A stretch of DNA of 64,000 nucleotides, taken from Takifugu bimaculatus. Taxonomy: Eukaryota > Chordata > Actinopteri > Tetraodontiformes > Tetraodontidae. The DNA lies in NCBI GenBank assembly GCA_004026145.2, contig CP034991.1, forward strand, positions 11,738,142 through 11,802,141. Direction: 5' to 3'. Positions 13,201 through 26,969 of this stretch are shown here, piece by piece. Below the pieces are notes generated by a model. The model did not search any database. It had not been told where the DNA came from and worked only from the letters and a program-made list of their open reading frames with translations. Each line of letters begins with the position of its first letter. The first letter of the stretch is position 1. A program made the position numbers and the translations under genes.

Positions 13201-16200
13201 TGTCCAAATTTTGCCATTAATGACCTTTGTGATATGGAGCCATTCACGGTCAATGTTAGCGCTTCTATCCCATCCAAAAACTCTTTAAATTAGCCGTCAC
13301 GCAGGGGTTTATATTAGCAGAGGTTTTGTGGTCTCTGGAGTGAAAGGAGAAACTTTTTCCACAGCCAGCGTGATTATTTTTACTTTTTTTGAGGGAAGTC
13401 TTTGAGACGTTAGCAGTCCCCTCCCTCTGCTCTACAGTCCCTTCTCTGCTTCACAGTGACTTACTCAACATGTCCATGAAGGCGCTCGGGGGGCCAAAAT
13501 TTGGGGGGAAAAAAGGATTTGGGGAGGGGATATGCAAGGGAGCCAGGGAGAGGGTGGGAAGGGAAAACGAGCTGATTATCCAAATACAGTCATTAAAGGG
13601 GAAATGTGTTTTTCAGGCTGTCAAGATGATTAATGGGTGAGAGCAAATCCTCACAAATGCTCTTGTTTAGTCTAACTGGCAGACACGATCCTGCCCATTG
13701 ATTTATGGCAGGCCTGCTGTGTGAGACCATAGTGAGGTTAGAGGGGGTGTGTGTTCGTGTGTGTACATAAGGGTGAGTGTGTGTCGGTGCACATTCACGC
13801 TTGATTGTACGGCTTGGTATGGATGCCTGTGTGTGCCAGCGGGAGTTCACCTTAAAAAACATGCCACTGCGAGCCAGCGAGGGCGGCGCCCAGTGTTGTT
13901 CCACGTGACCAACGAATTCTGGCGGATTCTCCTGGAGGGGTCGGGGTCCCGGCTCAGGCAGCAACCGGTGGAGTTTAGCTGAAAATTCTCTGGTTTTATG
14001 GCTCCATGATTGACCATCAGCAGCTGAATCGATGTTCCCTCCAGACCGAATCAAAGAGCCGTCCAGACATACTTAAGTTTTCATCCGTCACTTGCCAATA
14101 TCCCTCCTCGGCACTGTGACCGAAACAGAATCAGCAATATTTCCCTTATTGCTCAACTGGAACTGATGGTTTTCTGGCTCCTGGTAAATAAGTAACTAAA
14201 AACCTCTTCATCCGTTGGGCAATTTTCACTTGTAATTTGTTTTACAAGCATGACAGTATTTTATTTTTCAGACCAGTCCGACGAGCTCATCTGAACACGT
14301 TGCTGGGTAACGTCCCTCGGCAGTATCCTGCGTCAGCTGTTGAAGGCTGGTTGCTTGGTTTGATTAGGTTAAGGTTTTTGTAATAGCACAACAATTTTTT
14401 AAGGCCTTTGGGACATTCGGCTAATGGCTCTTGCAGTAGTTGGACCCCCAGTCTTTTTTTTCTATTGTTACGATAATGTCTGAACTCGTCCTGCAGAGAT
14501 AGACCTGATTTTCGATCCTGAGATGATGTGACATAATCCGATATAATGTGAGTTCAACAGGTGATGCTTAATGAGCCGGCCTGTTCCTCCTGTCTCTGAG
14601 CTAGGCTAAGCTAACTGGCCAAGACAAACATCAGAAAAGTTGGCAGGCAGACGAGGCCTCTGGCTCATTAGTGCCGCTTTTGAAAGTTTTCATTTCCTTT
14701 TAATTTCCTGTATTTGGAGACTTTATAACAAAAGTTCCTTTCAGTTGCCCACTATTAGATGACAAAGGAAATGAAATTAAGTTATTGTAGTAACTACAAA
14801 AAGCAACTGTGTCAGTGCTGTTTTCATTTCTGTGTCCATAATCCCATCCTGGATATTTTGTTTTACCTCATACCTGTCGGAGCGGCGTGGCGGGGTGTTT
14901 ATGTTTTTGCTCTCGTGTTTTAGCTGGACTGGACGCTTCCTGAGTTTCTGCTTAATATGAATGAAGTACTGCAGGTCTACAGTCATTATTTTAAACGCCC
15001 ACATACAGGAGTGAACGTTTGATAGCACTGAAATGAAAACCCCCCTTGCGCAGTTTCTCAAAACTTTCTGAGGATATAGATTTGGTATTTCCAGTTTGCA
15101 GGTATGTAATTTAGTTTCCCCCCATCTGTATCCCCATTTCCTCCCTTTCTAATAGTTAAAGTTTCCATTTACTGGATCTGAATAATTGGACATTTTAAGG
15201 GGTTTTATAATGGAAAGTCCCTGTGCGCTCGGTCCAGTCCAGCTCCCTAGCCTGGTCCAAATGGATGGCTAACAGCTGTTGGCCCCTCAACCTCTTCCCT
15301 CAGCACAGCCATTAGTTCTATCTGTCTGCAATTTCCTCATTCTTCCTCTATACCCTCTGAAGTCCGCTCTGATCACTTTCCCACACCCCCACAGAGCCGC
15401 ACTGTACGCTGGCTGCTCTATCGTTTGCCCTGATGAAAAGAGAGGCCGCGCACATTCACCGGGCCGATTACCGCGTCCGCCCACGTACGCATGCACGACC
15501 GGTTGGGCATCCACATAATGACTGCAAGACAGGCCTGATAATTACACCTGAGGTGCAGAAGCAGACAGATGGCCTTGAAGGGTTGTGCAAGTGCGGCGAG
15601 GCCTGGGGATCATCCCGAGTCGCCGGGTCGAGATTTCTGGAGAGAAACGTCCTTGTTGAGTTTTTCAATCTGACTCTTTTTTTCTTTTTTTGGCACTTTG
15701 TGCACCTCAGGCACAGTGCCAGCACTTTCCCTTAGACTCAAATGGATGGTACCAAACTCAGCAACGCCATCCAATGATGGACACGAGAGGAAACCACAGG
15801 CAGGAGAGCGAATGTATGGATTTTAAGTTAAAAAGAAGAAACAGGAGGCCACTTACTCCCTCACATCTGTTTTTAAAGCCCCAAATCCATTATTATGTTG
15901 AAAGTGTTGAAAAGAATCCAAGTTTTATTCTGATTTACACAATGTTCGTTGTCTGTGAAGTTGCCTAACTGTGTTGAGTGGCAGCTGGGGGGACTCACAG
16001 AAGCTCACTGAAGTGACCTGAGATGACCCCAAAACTTCTGTTGAATTTCAGTAAAAAATGGAAGCTCGAGAGCTGAGGAGTGTGTGACAATGTCCAACAA
16101 AACCTGAGACGTAGCCCAGCCGCAAGCTAATTTTGTGTGCAAGTGTGTATGTGTGTGTGTTCGCATGTCAACGAGCGGTGATTAATGATCTACAGCCCTG

Positions 16201-19200
16201 ATCTCTACAGCTTCCTTCCTCTCCGCTCGTGTTGCACACATCATCACGCGTCCTCATAATGGACGCCGGCAGACGGCTGCAGCGACTCCTGGATGCAAAC
16301 GGACCGTTACATCCTCCACACTGGCAGACAGGAGAGGCTACAGGTCAGTAGCTCCACGATGGGCCTCAGCACAGCTGTGTTCTCCTCCTCCCTGAGCTTC
16401 AGGCCACAACACAGATCTGCAAATTGGAACCTTTTTATTTTCCATTCAGCTCTTGTAGTATCGAGTTTTGTCCATATCTAGCGAGGACTCGTTTATTTGC
16501 TTGTGTAATATTGAACTATTTGAAAATGTTAACGAGTGTTTTTCTTAGCCGAGGGATTTTTACCTCAGCAACATTCTTTTCAGTATACGTGGTGTTAAAC
16601 TGCTAATACTACTAATAAAACATATCACAGTATGTTAACCCATGTATCTATTACAGCACAATGACATAATATGTTATGTACTGCTGTTGACATTAATTAA
16701 TCACAATGTGCACTTTTGATCAAGGACACAAGATCAGAGAGATCCTGAAAAACTTAACATAAAGCTCATGATGTCTCATGACATACAGTTTGCTACTTTG
16801 GTGCAATTTTTCCTTTTAAACACATTTTCTTCCACAACTTGTTTGTTTGGTATATTGCAGGATTTACTGTAATGGCAGCTGGGCAGGACCAGCAAGAAAA
16901 CATTTGTTTTATTTTTCTTTGCCAAGTATGAATGAGAAATGTTAAAGAAAGCTAGCGCAAGGAGGAAGTACAAACAATGAACGCAGCCAGTGATCACATC
17001 TTATCCATCAACAAACGGCTTTTCTAAACCTGTTCTGTCAAACACACTCATGTTTTTAAAAAAACAAAACAGAAAAATCCCTGCAGAAGGAGAGTGTGTG
17101 ACTGCATGTGTCCAGGACTGTCTGCTGACATGCTGCAATGTACCATGAGTGTGTGTGAAAGAGAGACAGATAAAAAAAAGGACAGTGAGTGGGGGAATGG
17201 AAGGTGAGGACAGAAGAGAATGAGCAGTGGAAACAGGCAGAAGGAGAGCAGACGGGGGAACTGGCAGAGCAGAGACAGAAAGCATGGAAAGTGTTGCATG
17301 TGTGTTGGTTCCCAGCCCTGTCAGGCCCCTGTCAGCCGGTGATTTATGGCACCGAGACTGGGAGCAGTCTCCTCTGCCAGCTCTGTATTGTTACTACTGA
17401 CAGCTAATGAGGCCGGACGGGCTTTCAAGCACAGCACTTAACAGAGGCCTCCATCTTCACGAGTCACGAGATCTCCTCTTTCCTTTCTTTCCTATCTCAT
17501 CCCTTTATTTCCTGCTCCATGGTGGCAGCGGCGTGCCGAACCGCACCGCCAAATTTCTGCGGCGAAGTAAGGAGGGCAGGGTGGACAGAGATGTATGGGT
17601 GAGAGTGTGTTCCTGCTGCACCTTCTTTCTGCTGCATGCTATCGGGCCGGTGGCTCTGCTCATATAAATGAGGGAGAGATGATGAATCACACCCAAGGAA
17701 ATGGCTAACATCAAAATATTCAGCACTGAAGATCCAGCCTTTGATCACGTGACCTCAGGCTGTGTTTGATATGTGCCACTGCAGACATGGATCCTGGGTT
17801 TGAATAAATATCTTCATGAGTTTGGGTAAAATGGCTAATCCCTCAAATGTAAGGAGGCTAAGATAAGCTTGGTACGGCGCTCCTATTAGGTTGTGTGCTG
17901 TATAAATTGCACATTCAAAAATGCAACATTTAATGAGTACACCACTCATAAATTGGTAATTAGACTACTCATAATTTGTCACTCCCAGTCCTCCCCAGAG
18001 TCTTACACCTCTGCTCCTGGACTTTTTGGACCCTTTTTCTATAATCTGTAGCAGAGTCTCTGGCAGATCTGGCCTGGCCCCCCTTCCCTCCTCCTCCTTC
18101 GGCCCCTGGTTTCTTGTCAGTCGTGATTAATGGCACTAGGGCCCCAGCGCGGCTTATGCTGCCAGTTCCAGCGATGTTCCCTTGATACTTAATGAACTCT
18201 GACAAACTTCTTTTCCCTGGCTCCGTTGTTCCCTCCGCCACCCTCACCCTGCCTGTTTAAAATGCACAGTGCAGAGCTGCCACTGCAGCACCCAGGGGTG
18301 AGCTCTGCTGCTTTGTCAATTTTGCAAGGGGCCAAACATCTAAAAAATAAAGCTCTGTAGCCATTATAGTGTCAGGACCTTTACTTGTGTGTCACTGTCA
18401 GTGGCAGATTTCTGATTAAAGGTGAAATAGATCAACTTTTAAAGTTTGTCAGTCATTTGCCTCTGTCCACTGGCTGTATTTTTTTTAAAGAACACATATT
18501 AAAGTAAGTATAAAAACATGTTGAAATTCAGCTGAAAAAGCGAATGCAGATATCTAATCTGCTAAAAATTTGTCAGCTCGATCTTATAGTGTTTTTACCA
18601 ATTTCCAAAAGGAATAACAACATTTCTTTGCTTTTGTCGCCATCTGCTGGTACAACGAAGTCATAGCAATTTTACATTATTAGTAATATCGATCCATTTT
18701 CCAGCGCTTTTTATTTTCTTTTGTTGTCTCACTTGCACTTGTAAATCTTGTTTGACACAATTTTTTTCATATAATCTGTATCAGATCTAGTCTCAATATT
18801 GCCTAAGTATCCTTTCCATTTTCTACTGACCCCCAGTAACAGTGGTTGTGGTTGTCTTGTTGTCCGCCTGACACACGGGGGCACTAATTCCTGCATTAGA
18901 ATCCAAGGTAGAAGTCGGAGGACGAAGAAGAAGAAAAAGGAGAAAGAAGAAAGCTCTTTAGCAGGTGTCCGAAATGCCTGCATATTAGCTCCTGTTGTTG
19001 AGTTTTTCGTTTAAAATACAGGTAAAATTTGCTGATTTAAAATTTTCGTCACGTGTATTTAACCAGCCCGTAAATATCCCGTAGCTTGATTAAGTACGAC
19101 CGCCTCACCACTGAATATGCCTGCAAAAGAAAATGCATATTTCTACGAGTAAAGATGAAAGCATTGTTTGAGGGTCCACCCGTTTTTACTGTTGTTTTCT

Positions 19201-20112
19201 GCATTAATCTTTAACAGTAGAGTTTAAAGTCAATCGTGATGTATCAATAATATGGATTATCGATAGTTAGCGTCGTTGAACCCGTCTTCTATTGGAGAGA
19301 CTGTTTGACGTAGAACTGCTGGGTGTGACGTGATTTATTTTCATATTGCAGTTCTACCCTCCATGACATCATTTTACTGCCTTATATTCATGTTTCCTAA
19401 CCTATTATTATAATATCACTTTAATATCATTCCTGGATAAGCTTGCCTGACTTCATGTTTTGTAATTATTGAATTAAAGTTTTGAGGTGAAGTTTAATAT
19501 GTAGCCAGCGTGTCTGTCTGGTCATATGTATTTACAGAAATTATACTTTGCATCTGTTTGGTGAGTGATCTTTGAGTTCAAAGTTGTTAGAATATCAGCT
19601 ATCTTCCCAACGTGTGGGACGATAATTGGGTAATTATTGCAGATGTTTTTTTTGTCGTTGCTGTTTAAAACAACATCAACAGTGGCCGACACAGTATATC
19701 TGTTGATTAGGCTCTTGTTTACAGAGGTGATTGTTGCAAACACCTTCTTAACCAAACCGCAGCCATCCAAACATACTCTTACTGTTCACACTCTGCTGTG
19801 GATTGTGTTACACAGGACAAGAGGCTGTTGTGCTTTTGCACTTTGACACCAATCTTCTTTAACTGTTGCAAGGTCATTGGGGCCTAGCAGATGTCTGCTT
19901 AAGCCTGAGCTGAGAACAGATAAAGTAGTGAGCCGCAAGCCGACTGCAGTGCGTTACTACTGTGCAGATCACTGCTCTGGTGCGTATGTGCACTCAGAGT
20001 TTATTACTTATACCCGGACACTTGTAGTAGAGAGCATTTTTGTAATTAACTGTAGAGGCCGCCAAAGAGAAACATCGTCCCCATCTGCTGTCTGTCATAT
20101 CTGCCCTCCAGG

Positions 20113-23100
20113 ATGGCTCAGTGGGGTGCCGTGCTGTCCATCATCGTTGCCCTGGGGGGAGCGGCACTCTTAGGCTCGGTACACAAGATTGATGAGGGGC
20201 ACACCGGGGTTTACTACAGGTGAGACACCTTGTTTTCAATGTTCCTTTGAAAGGAAATCTGCTTCAAACCTGTGCCTCTGAAGTAGATTAATCCAAAATT
20301 AAGATTAGTCCAAGATGTTTGGGAATCCTTCCTCAGTAAAGTCCTGCTGGAGTACGCAAACCTTAAAATGATAATATTGATGATGACGATGATGATGATG
20401 ATGATGATGGACAGTGTTGATACTGAGTAATACTCCTTAATTAAAGGAAAATATAACTTGCGTTTCCAGCTTTTGCTGTTTTCATGTGTCATTTGTATGT
20501 GCTGGCCTGCTGGTGGGTTCAGTTATTCATGCCGAAGTGGTCCTTTTTCCTTCTGGAAAGCTGTTTGTTTGTTTGTCTGTTTATTGCGCATGTGTGCATT
20601 AACACAGAGGAGGGGCTCTCCTGACCACCACCAGCAGCCCTGGCTTTCATCTCATGCTTCCATTCATCACCACCTACAAGTCTGTTCAGGTGAGTCACGT
20701 CACCTTTTTAAAAAACATTGGAGATGCAAAAAGGCAACAGTACATGACAACTCTAAACACGGTAGACCGACATGGCTGATATTAAGTTAATTCTTTACTA
20801 ACACGTATTTATGCCGTATAATATTTCACAATTCTTTCTTCTTCTGAATGTTTCACCATAAGCTGTTGCGTTTGTTTGACTGCTAATGTGTCACGTGACA
20901 TGTCATTCAGGTGTGATGTCATAATATCTCAGAAAATACCCTAATAAAGAGAGAAATTCAGGGTAAATATTCAAACCAACATGAGCCTCCTCTTTACTGA
21001 TGGATTTGATTGTCAGTGTTGGAAAGGTCTGCTTCTCCTCATCTATATGGGAGTGTACTCTCCTTCAATGTGTCCACGCTTCAGTTTGGGGAAACAGAAG
21101 TGTCCTTGTGCTCTTCACTGAAGGCATACCTTCTCACGCCTTCTACTTGTCTTTTAAAAACAAACTTGTCGGTGCCTGTACACGTTATGAAATTGGCTGG
21201 CTCGGCGTTCTTTTCTTTTACGTCAATGTTTTATTGCCTAGTTTTGTAGCCTTTGCGCTAGTGTAGCCTTGACCTCTGTTTATCGTAGGATGTAGTGTGG
21301 TAAAATTCAAAAAAGCCATAGTGCAGATGCATTTGTTCCACATGTGCTGCTAAGATCTATCTTCTTTTACACACTGGCTGTCTTTATCTTATAGTAGGGA
21401 TTGATTTATTCCAGCCCGGTGACTTGTGTTTTTACAGTGCTCTCAGCTTTGGTATTTTTAAGGTCCTGACGCCCAAAAAAAACAATTAATCCACATTCGC
21501 TTTCATTTTGACCTTGCAGACCACATTGCAGACAGATGAGGTGAAGAATGTACCATGTGGCACAAGGTAGGTCGGCTGATTGCTTAAGAAGTATCAGATG
21601 GAACTTTAAGACTGATCTTGCACTTGTTAAAATCCCCCACACACACTCTCACACTTAGCGTATTACACCACGCTGCAGTCGGGCCTTATTTGTTGCATCT
21701 AGTACACATAGTAATGTACACATAGTTAATGTGTACATTTTTGTCTTTCAGCGGTGGAGTGATGATTTACTTTGACCGGATAGAAGTGGTGAACTACCTG
21801 GTTCCAGCTGCAGGTACCTACATGAGTGTCCAGCAGAACAAAAACATCTCTTTACCCTCCCTGTTCACTTCCTCCCCCACCTGGAGACGCGCCAGCGCTA
21901 ACATCTGCATCAGCCTGTACTGAGCTGTCCCATGTTTATACTTGTTTGAGGTCTCGTTTTCACCCCTGCAGTTTACGACATAGTGAAGAACTTCACCGCA
22001 GACTACGACAAAGCCTTAATATTCAACAAGGTTCACCACGAACTCAACCAGTTCTGCAGCGTTCACTCCCTGCAGGAGGTCTACATTGGCCTGTTTGGTG
22101 AGTGTGACGGAGGCTCCATAAAAAACTGCCAAGTTGTAACATCCGTCTCCACAAACAGCATGAAGTTGAAACCACAGCTGAGGGAATAAACGACCACAAA
22201 TAAACAACTTGTCTCAGTAGACGCTCAACCCTGTGTGAATAGCAGCAACTGCACCACATATGGACTTTTCCCCAATAAACTAACTGTTGGGAATGTTGCA
22301 ATGTGCCTCGAGACATCCCTGCCTGAGTACACGATGGCTTGGCAACAACTGCAATCGGTTTCTCACAGCTTGTAATTACAATGTGATGCTCTAGGGGAGG
22401 CCTGACCACGCGCTGATGCGCTGCAGTGTCAGTTTATCTCGTTAGCGTTGAGTTTAATTCCATACTTTCTTCTGCTGCTCAGCACGTTTCAGGAACAGCT
22501 CTGTCATTTGCTCCCTCAGAGGTGCGACCCTTTCAGCCGAAAACACCTGAATATATTTTGTTTGTTTGTTTTTAACTTTTTTTTAAAACTTATTTATCCT
22601 CCACAATCACATGCCCCTCTATTTTAAAGTCTCCTGGTTGAAACAAGCCCACGCAAAACTGTCCATCATTGTTGAGTGGTCAGATTCACATCGCGATGAG
22701 GGAGGGGCAGTTCCAGGGCTGACGGTAATGTGCAGCACATTACCTTCTGCATCACATGACCGTGTAGCGTCATTTTAAACTCATTGTTCTCCCAGACCAT
22801 TTTTTCCCAAACCTCACTGTTTTCTCTGATAACATCTATGACGCAATTTTTATTGTATTCCAGGGTGTTTTTATAGTCATGGTTACTGGCATGTTGAGTC
22901 ATCTAGAGTCCTCAGAGCTGCTATCATTCACACACATTCATGCTCTGGTGGCTGTGAGGGACACACACACACACACACATATATAGTGAAATGGGCTAAA
23001 AAGTGGTCATGATGTTGTGCTTCTGATGAAATCTCATTTTATGTCTACAGATCAGATTGATGAACACCTGAAAATGACGCTACAAGAGGATCTGACCTCA

Positions 23101-25145
23101 ATGGCTCCTGGAATTATCATTCAGGTACAAATAAAACGGCAGCGCGTCAAACATGGCCGACGTCCAACAGGAACCGTCGTAAGACGGTTATATATATAAA
23201 TTATGAAATATAGAAATAGAAATATATTATGGTTACAATAAAAGCGGTCTAAGCTTGTCCTGCCCGCCCATATTCCCCCATTTTCATGATTTTCTTCCCA
23301 TGATGAAAGGTGCTTTTTTGTGATTCAGTGTTTTTCACTCTTCTTCCAGGCCGTCCGTGTCACAAAGCCACACATTCCAGAAAGTGTTCTCAGGAACTAT
23401 GAGCTAATGTGAGTTTGTTTTTTTAAAAAGTGATAATAGCGTTCTGTCTACAATTACTCTAGGATGCTCAAAGAGTCTGGAGCCGAGTTGACTAAAACTT
23501 TTATGTGAAGTGGCTCCGAATGGTTCCTTTCCTGTTCCATCGTTGAACAAACTGAGCTTGATTGGTTCCTATAAACCAAGAAATGCAGCACAAGCATTTA
23601 ATTTCTGCACGGTGCCGTGCACAAAATAAATAAAAAATAATGAAAGCACAGAAGCCCTTTTATAATCACATAGAAGCCCTTTTTTGTTTTGATTCCTGTT
23701 CGTCTCCTGGATGTCTGAGAGTCCAAACCTCTCAGACAAGCTCAGTGCCACGACTCCAAATACTTTTTTAACTCGGAGAAAGACGCTGAAATGGAGAAAC
23801 GAACTTGGAAGAAATAATTCTGAACCTACTGCAACAATGTTGCCTCGTCTCATTCGTGGTGTCAGTTACATATTCTCAATCACGGCATCATAAATAATCC
23901 ACACAAAGTCCAACATTACAGCTGCAACACAAAATTAAATGGAAGAACTAGTCCCAGTCCAGCTGTGTTTATTTCCCACATCTAAACAATGGGGAGATTA
24001 TGTTTGATTTTGGACGTTGTGATCAGATTTTCATTCCTGTGGTTTTGGTGTTTTTACCAAACAACCTTTTTTTTAGTCATTTCTTTTTATCATCAACAGC
24101 TGTTTAACTCAAAAACCAGTCGTCATTTCTAAACTGCTGTCATCCTCTTTCTGATAGTAACCAGTGTGTGTGACTGTAGCCTTTAACCTTAGCGGCCTTT
24201 ATTGAAGGGTGCTTTTATGTCTGCAGGGAGAGCGAAAAGACAAAGCTGTTAATCTCGCAGCAAACACAGAAGGTTGTGGAGAAGGAGGCTGAGACGGAGC
24301 GGATCAGGGCCGTGATCGGTGAGAATCAGAGCTCAGGTGACCTCTGCAGTCTGGTGAAAGTCTAAACCACCCCCCTCTGTGTTTTCTTAGAGGCTGAGAA
24401 GGTGGCGCAGGTGGCCGAGATCAAGTTTGGACAGAAAGTCATGGAGAAGGAAACAGAAAAAAAAATTTCTGAAATCGAAGGTGTGTGTCTCCTGTATCCT
24501 GTATCTACTCTGTGAATTGGGGGGCTGGGAGAGTTCTTGGATTCAAAGAGCCCATAATTTGATGTTTAGATTAACTCGGGTTACAGAATTGCAGCAGTTA
24601 TTTAGATGTACTGTATAATAAGCACAAATTATGTACATAGTCTGATTTAATCTGTTGTCCCTGAGAACTATAGTGATGGATACTCAAGGAAACTGGGTTG
24701 ATAAGACCATAAATAACATAACTTCACACATCAGAAGGCAGCAACAGGTTATAAAAATGTGTGTGAAGGCGTCGCTTTAGCATGTGTTTAACTGTTGGTT
24801 TCTGGACCACAGACGGTGCTTTCCTGGCCCGGGAAAAAGCCAAAGCAGACGCAGAGTTCTATACGGCGCAAAGGACCGCAGAGGCCAATAAGGTAAAGAA
24901 ACACGCCCATCATCAAATCTGAACCAGGATGTCTGGTGGGTAATTAACCCCCAGGCGCACACACACCTCTGTTACAGATGAAACTGACACCCGAGTACCT
25001 CCAGTTAATGAAGTACAAGGCCATCGCAGCCAACAGCAAAATCTACTTTGGCAACGACATACCGCAGATGTTCATGGAGTCTGACTCCGTCAAGGCCTCA
25101 GCAGCCATGGACAGTGTTGCTGAGAAGATCTTGGACCTGGATTAG
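20113..25145 (+). CDS. erlin2: Erlin-2, ER lipid-raft SPFH-domain protein
   Basis: Eleven coding exons, all GT-AG and in frame: 20113-20219, 20608-20689, 21520-21566, 21752-21813, 21972-22097, 23051-23124, 23350-23408, 24227-24318, 24391-24480, 24813-24892 and 24978-25145. They give 328 residues. The N-terminus (about 4-22) is a hydrophobic signal anchor. The SPFH/prohibitin domain follows, with HKIDEGHTGVYYRGGALL at 24-41 and an Asn-Phe-Thr glycosylation sequon at Asn106, the same position as in human. Then comes a charged coiled-coil stretch rich in KVVEKEAETER-like sequence. Erlin-2 forms large ER rings with erlin-1 that recruit RNF170 for degradation of activated IP3 receptors, and it restrains SREBP processing. 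The ending MDSVAEKILDLD is shorter than and unlike the human tail. Erlin-1 is the alternative, but the znf703 neighbour favours erlin-2. The ATG lies one base after an acceptor (tccag|g), so a non-coding first exon exists upstream. Confidence 0.95.
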
Positions 25146-26940
25146 TGATGAAAGTGGAACCACCCATGGGTGGGGGACCGAGCGCAGGTGGGCGGCCAAA
25201 AGACGGCTGACCTGTTCTCCCTCTGGCCTGGAGGATCTGCGATGACTCTGGCCTCCGCCCCTTAAACATCATTAAAGATTGTGTAGATCTCTTCTGCTTG
25301 CAGCAGAGGAGATGAGCGACAGATTATGTAAACTCTTAAATCAGGACAAAGGAAGGTGAAACCTGGGTGTGTAATGAACTGTTGCCACAACATTATAAAG
25401 CACTCTGCTCTAGTACATCCATCACTTTTAGTGTGTTTTACATTTTTATATGAAATTACTATCAACTGTTGGCTATTTATAATCTTCATCGGGTCCATTT
25501 GCTCCAAAAACAATGATTCCAAAGTTCCTGAAACTATCTGTCTCAGTATGTTTGCAGTGTGGGAACTACGACTTTAGCTTAGATTCTAAAATGCTCTGAG
25601 CACATACAGCGTAGGGAGGTAAAGACAGGCAGCTGGAAGTGCACGCAGTCTGGGAAAATAAATCAAATGTCATTTTGGAGGCACCTGGCGTAATCCAGAA
25701 CTCAAACTAGGAACGGGCGTTCTCCTAACACCCGTCAATGTTGCTGAACGTCACACTTGGACCTGCGGCGAGAGGGAACGGTCGTGCATCCTGCACTCGC
25801 TCTACTTTTGCACGCACTGTTGAAGCTTTCATTCTTAATGGCAAATACCTTTGCAGAACCATTCCTGCTGTAGGAATTTACAGTCTTTCAAGAGCTGTCT
25901 CACTTGAAGCAGCCAAACCCGCTGCTAGATTTTACTAGCTCTTACTAAATAAATGTCCACTGTCAGTTTTCCGCCTCTCATGTTTCCAGACGTTTTGCTT
26001 TAAACCCAGCTGTTAAAAGGTGGAGTTGGGTTTTTGCTGTTGGTCCCATGCTCACCACCTTTCTAGCAAAAAATTGTCCTTTTGCTAGTTAAGATACTAA
26101 ATGACTAAAATGTTGGTAGCAAATAGAGGAATGAAAACATTGTGGTCATGCTGGTAATGTATGGAAGGGGTTGCCTAGGTTGTCAATGCAAACATTCAAA
26201 TTGAAGCCCGGTGAGGATTTCATATGCTCTTCATTCCAAATGCAATGTTCACCAAACCTCTTTGCTAGTTATTTACCACAGTTATCTTAAATGCTGGAAG
26301 ATTTAGAATAATTCGATAAGTTGAAGCTTCTGAATGGTCTGATGTTTTGTTGGCTGTAAATTCTGATGAATACAGGACCCGACGGCTTCCCTGCATCACT
26401 GCAGAGGAAACAGGCAGGTGATGAATGTATGGTAATCTAGCTGCTGCATTACAGATGTTATTTATTTCTATGAATTTGTAATATCTCTACTGAGCACGGG
26501 ACCTGAATAATGATTTATATATTAATATATAATGTCTCTTTAATGTATGTAGCACAGCTCATATTTACATAAATAGCTATGTGTGTCCAAATGTTTGTGT
26601 CTTTTTGCATCTGATTTAAGGTTTAAAATCATCACGATGCACTCTTGAACTCTGAAAATGTTCTGTGCTAAGCATCTGAAGAATGTATACGGTTCCTGTG
26701 GGGCCTCGACTGGGTGCCTGACCCCATGGTGTTCCTGGCCCTGGTCCTTACAAGCCTTGTGTCATTAAGAACGGTGAAAACCCATTCAGGAAAAAAAAAA
26801 AAGAGTAGGGCATAATTGCCACAAATGTACTGCGTTGTGTTTTCTCCAAACATCTAATACTCCAAACATCGACCCTCTTTATCATGCATCATAAGACAAA
26901 TTACTTTCATTTGAAATAAACACACTGACTTTGTCTTTTA
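25146..26940 (+). other. erlin2: erlin2 3' UTR and flank
   Basis: There is no further coding sequence. Polyadenylation hexamers AATAAA are at 25657-25662, 25948-25953 and 26915-26920, so the transcript could end at any of these. The sequence is AT-rich and unique. Confidence 0.45.
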
Positions 26941-26969
26941 TAGCCTGTTAACGTCACACGACAATGTAA

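Larger units (their letters stand above)
8546..20111. other. Gene-free interval between znf703 and erlin2
   Basis: I see no coding exon or RNA gene in 11.5 kb. Several 100-250 bp blocks have a non-repetitive, GC-balanced character with homeodomain (ATTAAT), SOX (ACAAT) and TCF (ATCAAAG) words: about 8950-9140, 10870-11010, 15520-15590, 16170-16290 and 18110-18220. They resemble conserved non-coding elements, and znf703 is a likely target because it is a developmental regulator. Two CA microsatellites are also present. A non-coding first exon of erlin2 must lie upstream of 20112, because the ATG sits one base after an acceptor. A possible donor (ACAG|GTAAAA) lies at 19019, but this is a guess. 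Confidence 0.5.

Noticed and set aside
13593..14054. 153-codon minus-strand frame
   Set aside because: It has low-complexity His/Thr content from GT-rich DNA, no recognisable domain, and no splice support.
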